The notes: generated by a model from the letters alone, not told the origin. Shown: positions 44,766 to 54,791, counted from the stretch's first letter. The stretch is 64,000 nucleotides of DNA from Fusobacterium_C necrophorum (GCF_900104395.1 NZ_FMXX01000010.1); one strand, 5' to 3'. A program made the numbers and translations.

Positions 44766-47700
44766 ATGACATTAGCAGGTCTTTCAATACGACGACCCGT
44801 TGCCACCAGCATGATGGTAATTTCTGTCATCTTCATTGGAATTATCACAATGCTTAGTATGAGAACGGAATTATTACCGAATATGGAAATTCCAACAGTT
44901 ACGATTCGAAGCAGTTGGAATGGGGCAGTAGCAGAAGATGTGGAAACACAAATTACAAAAAAAATAGAAGCTATTTTACCGAATGTGGAAGGAATAGACA
45001 AGATTGAATCTACTTCATCCTATGGAACTTCCAGTATTGTAGTAAAATTTAATTTTGGAGTGAACGCCGATCAAAAAGTAACGGAGATTCAAAGAGAAGT
45101 TTCTAAGATTATAAACGATTTACCGGCAGATGCAACGAATCCGGTTGCGAAAAAAATTCAAGCAGGAACGGGAACCTTGAGTATGGTAGTGATGATGAGT
45201 GCTCCGAATAAGGCAGAATTAACGACTTTCGTAGATGAATATTTAAAACCGAAATTTGAGAGTTTGCCGGGAGCGGCACAGGTGGATGTTTATGGAAATC
45301 CGGAAAAACAGTTGCAAATTCAAGTGGACAGTGAGAAATTAGCAGCCTATAATCTTTCTCCTGTGGAATTGTATTCTTTAATTTCTTCTTCGAGTACGAT
45401 TTTACCGATTGGAACTTTACGAACAGGAACGAAACAATTGGTAGTTCGTTACATGGGAGAAATGCAAAGTATTGAAGATTTTGAAAATATGATTATTAAC
45501 AGCAATGGAAATACTTTGAGATTAAAAGATGTTGCAAAAGTAGTGTTGACGAGAGAAGATGCAAGCAATATGGGATATATTTCAGGAGAGGAAGCTATTA
45601 CGATTCTATTGCAAAAGTCAACGGACGGAAGTACCGTAGACTTAATTGAAAAGGCAAAAGTTGCCTTACAGGAATTGGAGAGTATCATGCCGAAAGGAAC
45701 AAAATATAATATCATCATGGACACTTCGATAGACATTAAAAGTTCCATTTCAGGAGTAAGTTCCAATGCCATTCAAGGCTTAATTTTGGCAACGATTGTA
45801 TTATTTCTTTTTTTGAGAAATGTGAGAGCCACTTTCTTGATTACTTTGGCTTTACCTATCTCCGTCATCTTCACCTTTGCTTTTTTAAAAGCAACGGGAA
45901 CGACACTGAATCTGATTTCCTTAATGGGATTGTCCATTGGAGTCGGAATGTTGACAGATAATTCGGTGGTGGTTATTGACAATATTTATCGACATATTAC
46001 AGATTTACATTCTCCTGTCATTGAGGCATCTGAAAATGGTTCGACGGAAGTCAGCGCTTCGATTTTTGCTTCCGCTTTGACAACTATGTTGGTATTTATT
46101 CCCATTTTATTTATTCCGGGTTTTGCCCGAGAAATTTTTAGAGATATGGCCTATGCAATTATCTTCTCCAACGTGGCTGCCTTGATTGTAGCTCTGACAC
46201 TGATTCCCATGTTGGCAAGTAAGTTGATGAGCAATGAGATTCGGATTTCCTCAGACGGAAAAATTTTTCATAAAGTAAGAGAGAAATATTTGAAATTGAT
46301 TCGTTATGCTCTTTCTCATAGAAAATTAACCATATTTGTTACTTTAGGAGTATTTGTATTTTCTATCTTTATTTCCGGTTTTCTAAAATTTAATTTTATG
46401 CCGAAACAGGATCAGGGGAGATATTCTATTACAGCAGAATTACCGAATGGCTTGGATTTAGAAAAGTCGGATAAGATTGCGAAACAAATTGAAGCTTTCG
46501 TGAAAGAAGAACCTAACACGAAAACATATTTTATTATCGTGGGAAGCAACAGTGTAAATGTTAACGTGGATATTGGGAAAAAAGATACCCGTTCCACCAG
46601 TGTCTTTGAAGTTATAGAGAAAATGAGACCCTTGGTTTCCAAAATTCCGGATACGAGAGTGAGTTTAAAGGAAGATTTTGGAATGGGAAGTATTCGACGA
46701 GATGTCGAATTTCAAATTAAGGGAGCGAATTTAGATGAAATTAAAGCTTTAGGAGCTTTGGTACAGGCGGAAGTATCCAAAAATCCAAAAGTTCGAGATG
46801 TAAAATCCTCTCTGGATCCGGGAAGTCAAGAAGCCAGACTTATTTTAAATCGAGATAAAATTCGAAGTTATGGAATAAATCCGGTTGTAATTGCACAAAA
46901 TTTGAGTTATTATATATTAGGAGGGAATCGTGGAAATACAACTACGATTAAAACAGGAACGGAAAATATAGACGTGTTGGTAAGACTTCCAAAAGAGCAA
47001 AGGCAAGATGTCAACCAATTGAAAAATTTAAATATTAAGATTGGAGAAAATAAGTTTATCAAAGTTGGAGACGTTGCAGACATTGTATATGGAGAAGGTT
47101 CTTTGTCAATTGAAAAGAAAGATAGAATTTACAGTGTAACCATTTCAGCAAACGACAACGGCTTAGGAACTCGAGGTTTGCAACAAGCTTTTGTACAAGC
47201 TTTCCAAAAGTTTAATCGTTTGGATGCCATTAGCTATGTTTGGGGTGGACAATCTGAAAATATGAATGCTGCTATGTCACAACTGAGCTCGGCTCTGATG
47301 ATTGCTATTTTCTTGATTTACGCTTTAATTGCCGCTCAATTTGAAAGTTTCTTACTGCCATTTGTAGTAATCGGTTCCATTCCTTTGGCTTTGATTGGAG
47401 TTTTTCTTGGATTGTTTATTCTGGGACAGGCAATGAACATGATGACCATGATAGGAATTATTCTATTGGCGGGAATTGTTGTAAATAATGCGATAGTTCT
47501 TATCGATTTTATTCAATTGATGCGGATTCGAGGAATGAGCCGAGAACAAGCTATTATTGAAGCCGGTTCCACAAGGTTGAGACCTATTTTAATGACAACG
47601 GCTACCACTGTTTTGGGAATGGTTCCAATGGCTTTGGGCTTTGGAGAAGGTTCTGAAATTTATCGAGGAATGTCCTTGGCTGTTATTTTCGGTTTGAGTG

Positions 47701-47816
47701 TCTCTACCTTATTGACTTTAGTGGTCATTCCGATTTTATATTCCTTGATGGACGATTTCATCCTTTTCGGGAAACACTTTTTTTCTCATTTTAAATTTTT
47801 TAGAAAGGCAAAATAA
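44766..47816 (+). CDS. RND family efflux pump, inner-membrane subunit
   Basis: A 1,016-residue proton-driven exporter with twelve membrane helices and two large periplasmic loops. The TM4 proton-relay motif is GMLTDNSVVVIDN, with one aspartate followed by asparagine where AcrB has two aspartates; this is common in the wider HAE group. LIAAQFESFLLPFVVIGSIP and GIILLAGIVVNNAIVLIDFI mark the second half. Substrates are unknown, probably drugs, dyes or bile-type compounds. Confidence 0.94.
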   Translation: MTLAGLSIRRPVATSMMVISVIFIGIITMLSMRTELLPNMEIPTVTIRSSWNGAVAEDVETQITKKIEAILPNVEGIDKIESTSSYGTSSIVVKFNFGVNADQKVTEIQREVSKIINDLPADATNPVAKKIQAGTGTLSMVVMMSAPNKAELTTFVDEYLKPKFESLPGAAQVDVYGNPEKQLQIQVDSEKLAAYNLSPVELYSLISSSSTILPIGTLRTGTKQLVVRYMGEMQSIEDFENMIINSNGNTLRLKDVAKVVLTREDASNMGYISGEEAITILLQKSTDGSTVDLIEKAKVALQELESIMPKGTKYNIIMDTSIDIKSSISGVSSNAIQGLILATIVLFLFLRNVRATFLITLALPISVIFTFAFLKATGTTLNLISLMGLSIGVGMLTDNSVVVIDNIYRHITDLHSPVIEASENGSTEVSASIFASALTTMLVFIPILFIPGFAREIFRDMAYAIIFSNVAALIVALTLIPMLASKLMSNEIRISSDGKIFHKVREKYLKLIRYALSHRKLTIFVTLGVFVFSIFISGFLKFNFMPKQDQGRYSITAELPNGLDLEKSDKIAKQIEAFVKEEPNTKTYFIIVGSNSVNVNVDIGKKDTRSTSVFEVIEKMRPLVSKIPDTRVSLKEDFGMGSIRRDVEFQIKGANLDEIKALGALVQAEVSKNPKVRDVKSSLDPGSQEARLILNRDKIRSYGINPVVIAQNLSYYILGGNRGNTTTIKTGTENIDVLVRLPKEQRQDVNQLKNLNIKIGENKFIKVGDVADIVYGEGSLSIEKKDRIYSVTISANDNGLGTRGLQQAFVQAFQKFNRLDAISYVWGGQSENMNAAMSQLSSALMIAIFLIYALIAAQFESFLLPFVVIGSIPLALIGVFLGLFILGQAMNMMTMIGIILLAGIVVNNAIVLIDFIQLMRIRGMSREQAIIEAGSTRLRPILMTTATTVLGMVPMALGFGEGSEIYRGMSLAVIFGLSVSTLLTLVVIPILYSLMDDFILFGKHFFSHFKFFRKAK

Positions 47817-47827
47817 GGAGGATGGTG

Positions 47828-48211
47828 ATGGAAATGGAAAATTATAAAATGGTTCTGGTGCATGTAAATGAATCACAAAAAGGAAGATTGGAAGATTTTT
47901 TTGAAGACATTGATTTTTATTATTATACGGTTCAAAGCCACACCGAAAGAGTCATTAGTAAGAGTTTGCGACATAAAAATAATAAGATATGGCCGGGAAC
48001 AGACTGTTTCTTTACTCTTGTCATTGCGGAAGAGAAGTTGGAAGAAATGTTATCCTATTTGAAAACATTTCGAATGTCTTTGCCGGAAGGGATCATTATG
48101 TCCGTCGGAATTATTCCGGTCGAAAGGATTATTCCCAGTCTTTATCAGGAAGAGATTCCGGTAAAAGAAGAATTATTGGAGGCATTAAAGAAAAAGCATA
48201 ATTATAAGTAA
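47828..48211 (+). CDS. PII-like small protein of the efflux operon
   Basis: A 127-residue cytoplasmic protein starting MEMENYKMVLVHVNESQKGR. The repeated beta-alpha-beta pattern and GTDCFFTLVIAEEKLEEMLS resemble PII-like proteins such as those (DUF3240) encoded next to heavy-metal RND pumps. No PII T-loop or nucleotide motif is evident. ATG 47822 is too near the AAGGAGG site, so ATG 47828 is chosen. It follows the RND gene by a few bases and may modulate the pump. Confidence 0.55.
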   Translation: MEMENYKMVLVHVNESQKGRLEDFFEDIDFYYYTVQSHTERVISKSLRHKNNKIWPGTDCFFTLVIAEEKLEEMLSYLKTFRMSLPEGIIMSVGIIPVERIIPSLYQEEIPVKEELLEALKKKHNYK

Positions 48212-48222
48212 GGAAGAAGAAA

Positions 48223-49101
48223 ATGGTAAAGTACGAGCGAAGAAGAATTACAACGGAAGATGAAGATTTTTTAGATTTAGATTGTTTACTGACAGGGAAT
48301 AGCCGTTTGGCTATTCTTTGTCACGGCTTAGGAGGAAGCTCGGAGGCTCCCTATATGAAATCGACTGCGGAAGAATTTCAGAGAAGAGATTTTGATGTCG
48401 TGGCGATGAATTATCGCTCTTGTAGCGAGGAAGTCAATCGGAAAGCAAAAATGTATGGAATGATGACATATTTGGACTTGGAAACGGTAGTGAAAGCCTT
48501 TGAGGAAGAATATTCTGAAATTGTTTTAGTCGGTTTCAGTATGGGAGGAAATATTGTTTTAAATTTTATGGTACACTTACTTCCAAAGTATGAACTGATT
48601 AAAGGAGCTGTTTCCGTTTCCGCTCCCTGTGATGTCTGGGCTTCCATTTCCGATTTTGAGAAATTAGGTAATGGCGAATATCAGGAGTATTTTTTAGACA
48701 AAATCAAAGACTGTCTACGAGAAAAGAATCAAAAATATCCGAATATTTTTGAGGAAGCGGGAGTTTGCTTGGAGGAAGTTCTCAGAAGCAAAGGACTAAG
48801 AGCTTTTGATGAAACTTTTACCATTAAGGTGGAGGGTTTTTCGAATATAGACGAATATTACAAAACTACCACGACGAAGGGAAGACTGCATTTGATTACA
48901 AGACCGACTTTGTTGCTTTTACCTTGGGATGATATTGTGGTTTCTTCAAACTGTTTTCCAACGGAGGAGGGAAGAAGGAACTCAAATTTATTTTTTGAAA
49001 GACCGGAATTCGGAGGACATTTAGGTTATGAATCCAAAAATCAAAGATTCGGTCTGGAAGAAAGAATTGTGGACTTTATGTTGGAGGAGGCTGTAGAATG
49101 A
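48223..49101 (+). CDS. Alpha/beta hydrolase, YheT-like (first paralogue)
   Basis: A 292-residue hydrolase with LAILCHGLGGSSEAPYMKST, MNYRSCSEE, nucleophile elbow VGFSMGGNIVLNF, an aspartate region LLPWDDIVV and a histidine region FGGHLGYES. It resembles the YheT/abhydrolase-1 group of lipid-ester hydrolases but lacks the usual N-terminal segment. The next gene is a clear paralogue and overlaps by four bases. Confidence 0.82.
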   Translation: MVKYERRRITTEDEDFLDLDCLLTGNSRLAILCHGLGGSSEAPYMKSTAEEFQRRDFDVVAMNYRSCSEEVNRKAKMYGMMTYLDLETVVKAFEEEYSEIVLVGFSMGGNIVLNFMVHLLPKYELIKGAVSVSAPCDVWASISDFEKLGNGEYQEYFLDKIKDCLREKNQKYPNIFEEAGVCLEEVLRSKGLRAFDETFTIKVEGFSNIDEYYKTTTTKGRLHLITRPTLLLLPWDDIVVSSNCFPTEEGRRNSNLFFERPEFGGHLGYESKNQRFGLEERIVDFMLEEAVE

Positions 49102-50066
49102 AAGAATACAAACCTTCTTTTCTATTTCAAAATGCTCATATCAATACCTGTTTTCCCACTTTATTCCGAAAAGTGAAAATCCGGTATAGGAGACAGAGAG
49201 TTTTAGTAGGAAAAGATGATTTTTTAGATTTTGACTGGGTGCGAAGAGGAAATTCTAAAATTATTCTTCTTTGTCATGGTCTGGAAGGAAGTTCAAAAAG
49301 TCACTATATGAAAGCCTTTGCTCGTTATTTTTCAGAAAGATCTTGGGACGTATTAGCCTTAAACTATCGAAGTTGTAGTAAGGAGCCTAACCCAAGTCCT
49401 TTTTTTTATGTAGCAGGAAAAGGAGATGAAATTTCCACCGCCCTGGAGTTGACTTCAGAGTATCAAGAGGTGGTATTAATCGGTTTCAGCTTGGGAGCCA
49501 ATAAAGTTTTGGATTATTTGGGAAAGGAGGAGAAGATTCCGAAAAATGTAAAAATGGGAGTGGCAGTTTCTCCCCCTTGTGATTTAAAAGAGAGCTCTCT
49601 GCTGTTTTCAAAAGGTTGGAATCGAATGTATGAACAATATTTTTTATGGAGGTTGAAGAGAAAAGTCCTAAAAAAAGAAAAAATATATCCGAATCTTTTA
49701 AGAGGAATGGGAATTTCTATAGAAAAAATACAAAAAGCGAAAACTTTGGTAGAATTTGATCATCTTTTAACTTCCAAGCTTGCAGGCTGCAAAGATGCCT
49801 ATGATTATTATGAGAAGAACAGCTCCTTATTTCATTTAAAAAAGATTCATCATCCGACTTTGATTCTCACGGCTTTGGATGATCCCATGATGAGCGGGCG
49901 TTGTTATCCAAGAGAAGAAGTGAAGAACAATGCTTTTCTTCATTTGGAAACTCCAAAATATGGAGGTCATATTTCTTATGCCTCTTTTACAAAAGAGTAT
50001 TGGCTGGAGAAGTTTGTATTTGAAAAAGTAGAGCTTTTTAAAGAAGAGAAAAAGGAAGTGACATAA
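49098..50066 (+). CDS. Alpha/beta hydrolase, YheT-like (second paralogue)
   Basis: A 322-residue hydrolase with the N-terminal YheT segment (FLFQNAHINTCFPTLFRKVK), LLCHGLEGSSKSHYMKAFAR, LNYRSCSKE, nucleophile elbow IGFSLGANKVLDY, TALDDPMMS and YGGHISYAS. It is related to the preceding protein along its length and probably arose by tandem duplication. Substrate unknown. Confidence 0.85.
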   Translation: MKEYKPSFLFQNAHINTCFPTLFRKVKIRYRRQRVLVGKDDFLDFDWVRRGNSKIILLCHGLEGSSKSHYMKAFARYFSERSWDVLALNYRSCSKEPNPSPFFYVAGKGDEISTALELTSEYQEVVLIGFSLGANKVLDYLGKEEKIPKNVKMGVAVSPPCDLKESSLLFSKGWNRMYEQYFLWRLKRKVLKKEKIYPNLLRGMGISIEKIQKAKTLVEFDHLLTSKLAGCKDAYDYYEKNSSLFHLKKIHHPTLILTALDDPMMSGRCYPREEVKNNAFLHLETPKYGGHISYASFTKEYWLEKFVFEKVELFKEEKKEVT

Positions 50067-50124
50067 AATAGATGGAAAGTGATTCAACAAATCAGAATAA
50101 GTTTGAAAAAAGAGATTTTTTCTT

Positions 50125-50152
50125 TTGACAAAATGGAAAAAATATTTATAAT
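50125..50152 (+). promoter_or_regulatory. Promoter of the gal operon
   Basis: TTGACA (50125-50130), a 16-bp spacer and TATAAT (50147-50152), about 30 bp before galK. Confidence 0.7.
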
Positions 50153-50184
50153 AGAGAAGACTATATCAATATGAGGTGACGAAA

Positions 50185-51387
50185 GTGGTGGAACAAAGAG
50201 AAGCAATCATCAAAAGGCTATGTGAAGAAGCGAGAAGACTTTTCGCTGCTGATACATCGGAAATATGGGAAGGATACTTTTCTCCGGGAAGAGTGAATTT
50301 GATTGGAGAACATACGGATTATAATGGAGGATATGTCTTTCCTTGTGCCTTGAGTTTTGGAACTTATGCGGTCTTAAAACGAAGGAAAGACAAATGTTGT
50401 CGTATGTATTCCAATAATTTTAAAGAGTTGGGAATGTTTGAAATCTCTTTGGAAAATATTGTGTATGAAGAGAAGCATGCTTGGACAAATTATCCTAAGG
50501 GAGTGATCAAAATGTTTCAAGATATGGGAGTGAACACCTCTTTCGGCTTTGATATTTTATTGGAAGGAAATATTCCGAATGGGGCGGGCTTATCTTCTTC
50601 CGCTTCCATTGAATTGTTAATTGCGGAGATTGTAAAAGATTTGTATCAAGTGGACATTGATAGAATTTCCATGGTAAAATTATGTCAAAGATCGGAAAAT
50701 GTCTTCAATAAAGTAAATTGTGGAATTATGGATCAGTTTGCCATTGGAATGGGAAAAAAAGATCATGCCATTTTGTTGGATTGTAATAATTTAGATTATC
50801 AATACGTTCCTCTTGTTCTGGAAGAGGCTTCGATTGTCATCGCCAATACGAATAAAAAGAGAGGTTTGGCGGATTCTAAATATAATGAGAGAAGAGCTTC
50901 CTGCGAGGCGGCGGTGGCAGATTTGCAAAGATCGGGACTTTCCATTCAATATCTTGGAGAATTATCCGTTAAGGAATTTGAAGAAAAAAAAGCTTTGATT
51001 CAGGGAGAAGAAAAACGAAAAAGAGCAAAACATGCGGTAACGGAGAATGAAAGAACAAAGGCAGCCGTAGAAAAATTGAATCAAAAGGATGTCATTGCCT
51101 TTGGAAAACTCATGAATGAGTCTCATCTTTCATTACGGGATGATTATGAAGTGACCGGTTTTGAATTGGATAGTTTGGTGGAAGCCGCTTGGGAAGAAGA
51201 AGGATGTTTGGGATCCAGAATGACAGGAGCAGGTTTTGGGGGTTGTACTGTCAGCATTGTCACAAACCGGGAAATGGAACATTTTATTCAGAACGTGGGG
51301 AAAAAATATACCGCTAAGACAGGATTACAGGCAGATTTTTATATTGCAAAGATTGGAGATGGAACAAGAAAGTTAGGTGATTTTTAA
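50185..51387 (+). CDS. galK: Galactokinase
   Basis: A GHMP kinase of 400 residues with the galactokinase signature GRVNLIGEHTDYNGGYVFPC, the ATP loop GNIPNGAGLSSSASIE, the catalytic-aspartate region CGIMDQFAIGMG and RMTGAGFGGCTVSIV. It phosphorylates galactose in the Leloir pathway. GTG 50185 lies five bases after the GAGGTGA site; the first in-frame GTG overlaps that site and the GTG at 50188 is an alternative. Its stop overlaps the galT start by one base. Confidence 0.95.
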   Translation: MVEQREAIIKRLCEEARRLFAADTSEIWEGYFSPGRVNLIGEHTDYNGGYVFPCALSFGTYAVLKRRKDKCCRMYSNNFKELGMFEISLENIVYEEKHAWTNYPKGVIKMFQDMGVNTSFGFDILLEGNIPNGAGLSSSASIELLIAEIVKDLYQVDIDRISMVKLCQRSENVFNKVNCGIMDQFAIGMGKKDHAILLDCNNLDYQYVPLVLEEASIVIANTNKKRGLADSKYNERRASCEAAVADLQRSGLSIQYLGELSVKEFEEKKALIQGEEKRKRAKHAVTENERTKAAVEKLNQKDVIAFGKLMNESHLSLRDDYEVTGFELDSLVEAAWEEEGCLGSRMTGAGFGGCTVSIVTNREMEHFIQNVGKKYTAKTGLQADFYIAKIGDGTRKLGDF

Positions 51388-52880
51388 TGGCAGAAATTCA
51401 TGGTACTTTGAATCGTCTGATTAAGTATGGATTGGAAAATGAGCTGATTGTGGATTATGATGAGATTTGGGTCAGAAATGAGCTGATGGATTTATTTCAT
51501 CTGACGGAGTGGAAAGAAATGCCGATTTCGGCTTGTATGATGCCCAAATATCCACAGAGCATTTTGGATACTCTCTGTGATTATGCGGTGGAACAGGGAA
51601 TCATAGAGGACACTGCCGGAAACCGGGAATTGTTTGATACGAAAATTATGGGAAAATTAACTCCAAGTCCCAGTCAAGTCATCGATCGTTTTCGAGAGAC
51701 TTCAGAATTCAGCAAGGAGGTAGCAACTCGAAAATTTTATGAGTTTTCTCAAAAGACAAACTATATTCGTATGGATAGAATCGCAAAAAATGTATATTGG
51801 CAGGTGCCGACAGAATATGGAGACTTAGAAATTACCATCAATTTGTCGAAACCGGAAAAAGATCCGAGAGATATTGAAAGACAAAAAAATATACCGAGTT
51901 CTTCTTATCCGAAATGTTTGCTTTGTTATGAAAATGTAGGCTATGCGGGAATGGGAAATCATCCGGCAAGGCAAAATCACAGAGTGTTACCTTTTGTTTT
52001 GGAAGAAGAGAAATGGTATTTGCAATATTCTCCTTATGTGTACTACAATGAGCACGCCATTGTTTTTTCCAGAGAACATCGACCCATGAAAATCAGTCGA
52101 GATAGTTTTGCAAGAATCACTGCTTTTTTGGAACAGATTCCTCATTATTTTTTAGGTTCAAATGCCGATTTACCGATTGTAGGAGGCTCTATTTTAAGCC
52201 ATGATCACTATCAGGGAGGAAATCATGAATTTCCAATGGCAAAGGCGGAAATAGAAGAAGAAGTGGTCTTTAAGGGCTTTGAAAAAGTAAAAGCGGGCAT
52301 TGTAAAATGGCCTATGTCCGTGCTTCGAATTTCCTCTCCCAATCGAGAAGCGATTATCAATCTGTCTGATAAAATCTTGAAGATTTGGAGAGAATACAGT
52401 GATGAAAATTGTGGAATTTATGCTTATACCGGAGAGGAGCCGCACAATACGATCACTCCTATCGGACGTAGACGGGGAGAAGCTTTTGAAATGGACTTGG
52501 TTCTTCGAAACAATCGAAGGAGCGAAGCACATCCTTTGGGAATTTTTCATCCTCATGAGGTTTATCACAATATTAAAAAAGAAAATATCGGTTTAATTGA
52601 AGTCATGGGATTGGCTGTTTTACCGGGAAGATTGAAAGAGGAATTGGAAATCATTCGAGAATATTTGCAAGAAGAAAAGTATTTGGAAAAAATAAAAATG
52701 GATGAGAGGGTTCAAAAACATTATGCATGGATTGCTTCTTTTCCAAACTCTGAGATTGATTTAGAAAAAGAAGTGGGAAGGGTATTCGAGCATGTTTTAG
52801 AGGATGCAGGAGTGTATAAAAGGACAGAAGAGGGACGACGGGGGCTGTTACGTTTTGTGGAAGCCGTCAATGAAAACTAA
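51387..52880 (+). CDS. galT: UDP-glucose-hexose-1-phosphate uridylyltransferase
   Basis: A 497-residue enzyme of the Firmicute-type GalT2 family, longer than E. coli GalT. Characteristic segments are CLLCYENVGYAGMGNHPARQ, NEHAIVFSREHRPMKIS, GSILSHDHYQGGNHEFPM and ALRNN-like LVLRNNRRSEAHPLGIFHPH. The HDHYQGG stretch carries the catalytic histidine region. It converts galactose-1-phosphate to UDP-galactose. Confidence 0.95.
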   Translation: MAEIHGTLNRLIKYGLENELIVDYDEIWVRNELMDLFHLTEWKEMPISACMMPKYPQSILDTLCDYAVEQGIIEDTAGNRELFDTKIMGKLTPSPSQVIDRFRETSEFSKEVATRKFYEFSQKTNYIRMDRIAKNVYWQVPTEYGDLEITINLSKPEKDPRDIERQKNIPSSSYPKCLLCYENVGYAGMGNHPARQNHRVLPFVLEEEKWYLQYSPYVYYNEHAIVFSREHRPMKISRDSFARITAFLEQIPHYFLGSNADLPIVGGSILSHDHYQGGNHEFPMAKAEIEEEVVFKGFEKVKAGIVKWPMSVLRISSPNREAIINLSDKILKIWREYSDENCGIYAYTGEEPHNTITPIGRRRGEAFEMDLVLRNNRRSEAHPLGIFHPHEVYHNIKKENIGLIEVMGLAVLPGRLKEELEIIREYLQEEKYLEKIKMDERVQKHYAWIASFPNSEIDLEKEVGRVFEHVLEDAGVYKRTEEGRRGLLRFVEAVNEN

Positions 52881-52891
52881 GGAGGGAAACC

Positions 52892-53881
52892 ATGGCAGTA
52901 TTGGTATGCGGAGGAGCAGGATATATTGGAAGTCATGTAGTGAGGGCCTTGTTAGATCAAGGAGAAAACGTTGTTGTTATTGATAATTTGGTGACAGGAC
53001 ATGTGGATGCTGTTGATGAAAGGGCGGAATTATTGCTTGGAGATTTACGAGATGAGGCGTTTCTACATCATGCTTTCGAAAGGCATAGCATTGATGGAGT
53101 GATTGATTTTGCAGCGTTTTCTTTGGTAGGAGAAAGTGTAGAGGAACCTTTAAAATATTTTGATAATAATGTGTACGGAACTTTATGCTTATTAAAAGCT
53201 ATGCAAAAATATAAGGTGAATAACATTGTATTTTCTTCTACAGCGGCTACCTATGGAGAGCCTGAAAATATTCCTATTTTAGAAACGGACACTACCTTTC
53301 CGACCAATCCTTATGGGGAAAGTAAATTATGTGTGGAGAAAATGTTAAAATGGTGCGATAAAGCTTATGGCATGAAATATACCGTTCTACGGTATTTTAA
53401 TGTAGCAGGAGCTCATGAAAGTGGAGAAATCGGAGAAGCTCATACGACGGAAACTCATTTAATTCCGATTGTCTTACAGGTTGCTGCAGGAGAACGGGAA
53501 AAAATTGGAATTTACGGAGATGACTATCCGACACAAGACGGAACCTGTATTCGAGATTATATTCATGTCATGGATTTGGCAGATGCTCATATTTTGGCTT
53601 TCAATCGATTACGAAGAGGAGGAGAAAGCACGATTTTCAATTTAGGAAATGGAGAAGGATTTTCCGTAAAGGAAGTGATAGATGTTTGCAGAAAAGTAAC
53701 AGGACATCCGATTCCTGCAGAAGTTTCTCCAAGAAGAGCCGGAGATCCTGCAAAATTAGTAGCTTCTTCTGAAAAGGCAATTCATGAATTGCATTGGATG
53801 CCAAAATATAACAGTTTGGAAAAAATAATAGAAACAGCATGGAAATGGCATAAAACTCATCCGAATGGGTATGAGGATTAA
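52892..53881 (+). CDS. galE: UDP-glucose 4-epimerase
   Basis: A 329-residue extended short-chain dehydrogenase with the NAD motif GGAGYIGSHVV, FSSTAATYGEP, the catalytic YGESK (Tyr-x3-Lys) and LRYFNVAGA. It completes the galKTE Leloir operon, 11 bases after galT. It also supplies UDP-galactose for surface polysaccharide. Confidence 0.95.
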   Translation: MAVLVCGGAGYIGSHVVRALLDQGENVVVIDNLVTGHVDAVDERAELLLGDLRDEAFLHHAFERHSIDGVIDFAAFSLVGESVEEPLKYFDNNVYGTLCLLKAMQKYKVNNIVFSSTAATYGEPENIPILETDTTFPTNPYGESKLCVEKMLKWCDKAYGMKYTVLRYFNVAGAHESGEIGEAHTTETHLIPIVLQVAAGEREKIGIYGDDYPTQDGTCIRDYIHVMDLADAHILAFNRLRRGGESTIFNLGNGEGFSVKEVIDVCRKVTGHPIPAEVSPRRAGDPAKLVASSEKAIHELHWMPKYNSLEKIIETAWKWHKTHPNGYED

Positions 53882-53902
53882 AATAAAAAAAGGAGGAATT
53901 CT

Positions 53903-54187
53903 ATGGCAAAAGTAATTCAATTGGAAAAAAACGGGGCTTTAAAAAAATCTTGTGTCGGTTTCTCATGGACAACCTTTTTCTTCGGTTTTTTTGTTCCCTT
54001 ATTTCGTGGAGATGCAATGTGGTTTATTGTGATGCTAATCTTGAATATCTGTACCCTATGTGTAGCACAACTGATTTTGAGTTTTTTATATAATAGTATC
54101 TATACTAAGAATTTACTGCGAGATGGCTATAAACCAGCAGATTCTTATTCGGAAAATATTTTGAGAAGAAGAGGATATATTTTATAA
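53903..54187 (+). CDS. Small membrane protein, DUF2628/HrgC-like
   Basis: A 94-residue protein with FSWTTFFFGFFVPLFRGDAM, two membrane helices and a C-terminal GYKPAD segment. This is the pattern of DUF2628 (HrgC-like) proteins of unknown function. A GGAGGAATTCT site precedes the ATG, and the gene follows galE by 21 bases. Confidence 0.6.
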   Translation: MAKVIQLEKNGALKKSCVGFSWTTFFFGFFVPLFRGDAMWFIVMLILNICTLCVAQLILSFLYNSIYTKNLLRDGYKPADSYSENILRRRGYIL

Positions 54188-54263
54188 TCAATAAAAATTG
54201 TAAAAAGATTCGGTTTTTCTCCAAATCGTGTTGATGAAGAATAAAATATGAAATTTTCAAGAG

Positions 54264-54305
54264 GATTTTAGGGATTTTGGAAACAAAATTTCTAAAATCT
54301 TTTTT
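54264..54305 (+). terminator. Terminator after the gal operon region
   Basis: GATTTTAGG pairs with TCTAAAATC (one G-T pair) and an inner ATTTT/AAAAT stem, followed by TTTTTTT. Confidence 0.6.
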
Positions 54306-54332
54306 GTATTTCAAACTTTTTTAAATAAAAAA

Positions 54333-54361
54333 TTGACAAAAATGGTAAATTATTGTAGAAT
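54333..54361 (+). promoter_or_regulatory. Consensus promoter
   Basis: TTGACA (54333-54338), 17-bp spacer, TAGAAT (54356-54361), about 38 bp before the flavin-binding protein gene. Confidence 0.65.
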
Positions 54362-54398
54362 ACAGTAAATAACAAATAAATTATTAGGAGGAAATTAT

Positions 54399-54791
54399 AT
54401 GTCAAAGTTAACAGACGCAATGAAGGAAATAATAGAAAAACAATTAGCTTATGTATCTACAGTAAGTAATGAAGGAATGCCAAATATCGGACCAAAACGT
54501 TCTATGAGAATTTTAGATGAAAATACCTTGATTTACAATGAAAATACCGGAAAACAGACAATGAATAATATTTTAGCCAACGGAAAAGTGGCAGTGGCTT
54601 ATGCAGACTGGGCAAAATTGGATGGCTATCGTTTTGTAGGAAAAGCAGAAGTTTTTACGGAAGGAAAATATTATGACGAGGCTGTAGACTGGGCAAAAGG
54701 AAAAATGGGAGCTCCTAAAGCAGCTGTCATCATTCATATTGAAGATGTTTATACTTTACGTTCCGGTGCTACCGCAGGAGACAAACTTTAA
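54399..54791 (+). CDS. Pyridoxamine 5'-phosphate oxidase family protein
   Basis: A 130-residue protein of the small FMN-binding split-barrel family (AYVSTVSNEGMPNIGPKRSM, then GKVAVAYADWAKLDGYRFVG and KAEVFTEG). It is shorter than true PdxH, so it is probably a flavin reductase-like or general stress protein. It is a single-gene unit with its own promoter and terminator. Confidence 0.8.
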   Translation: MSKLTDAMKEIIEKQLAYVSTVSNEGMPNIGPKRSMRILDENTLIYNENTGKQTMNNILANGKVAVAYADWAKLDGYRFVGKAEVFTEGKYYDEAVDWAKGKMGAPKAAVIIHIEDVYTLRSGATAGDKL

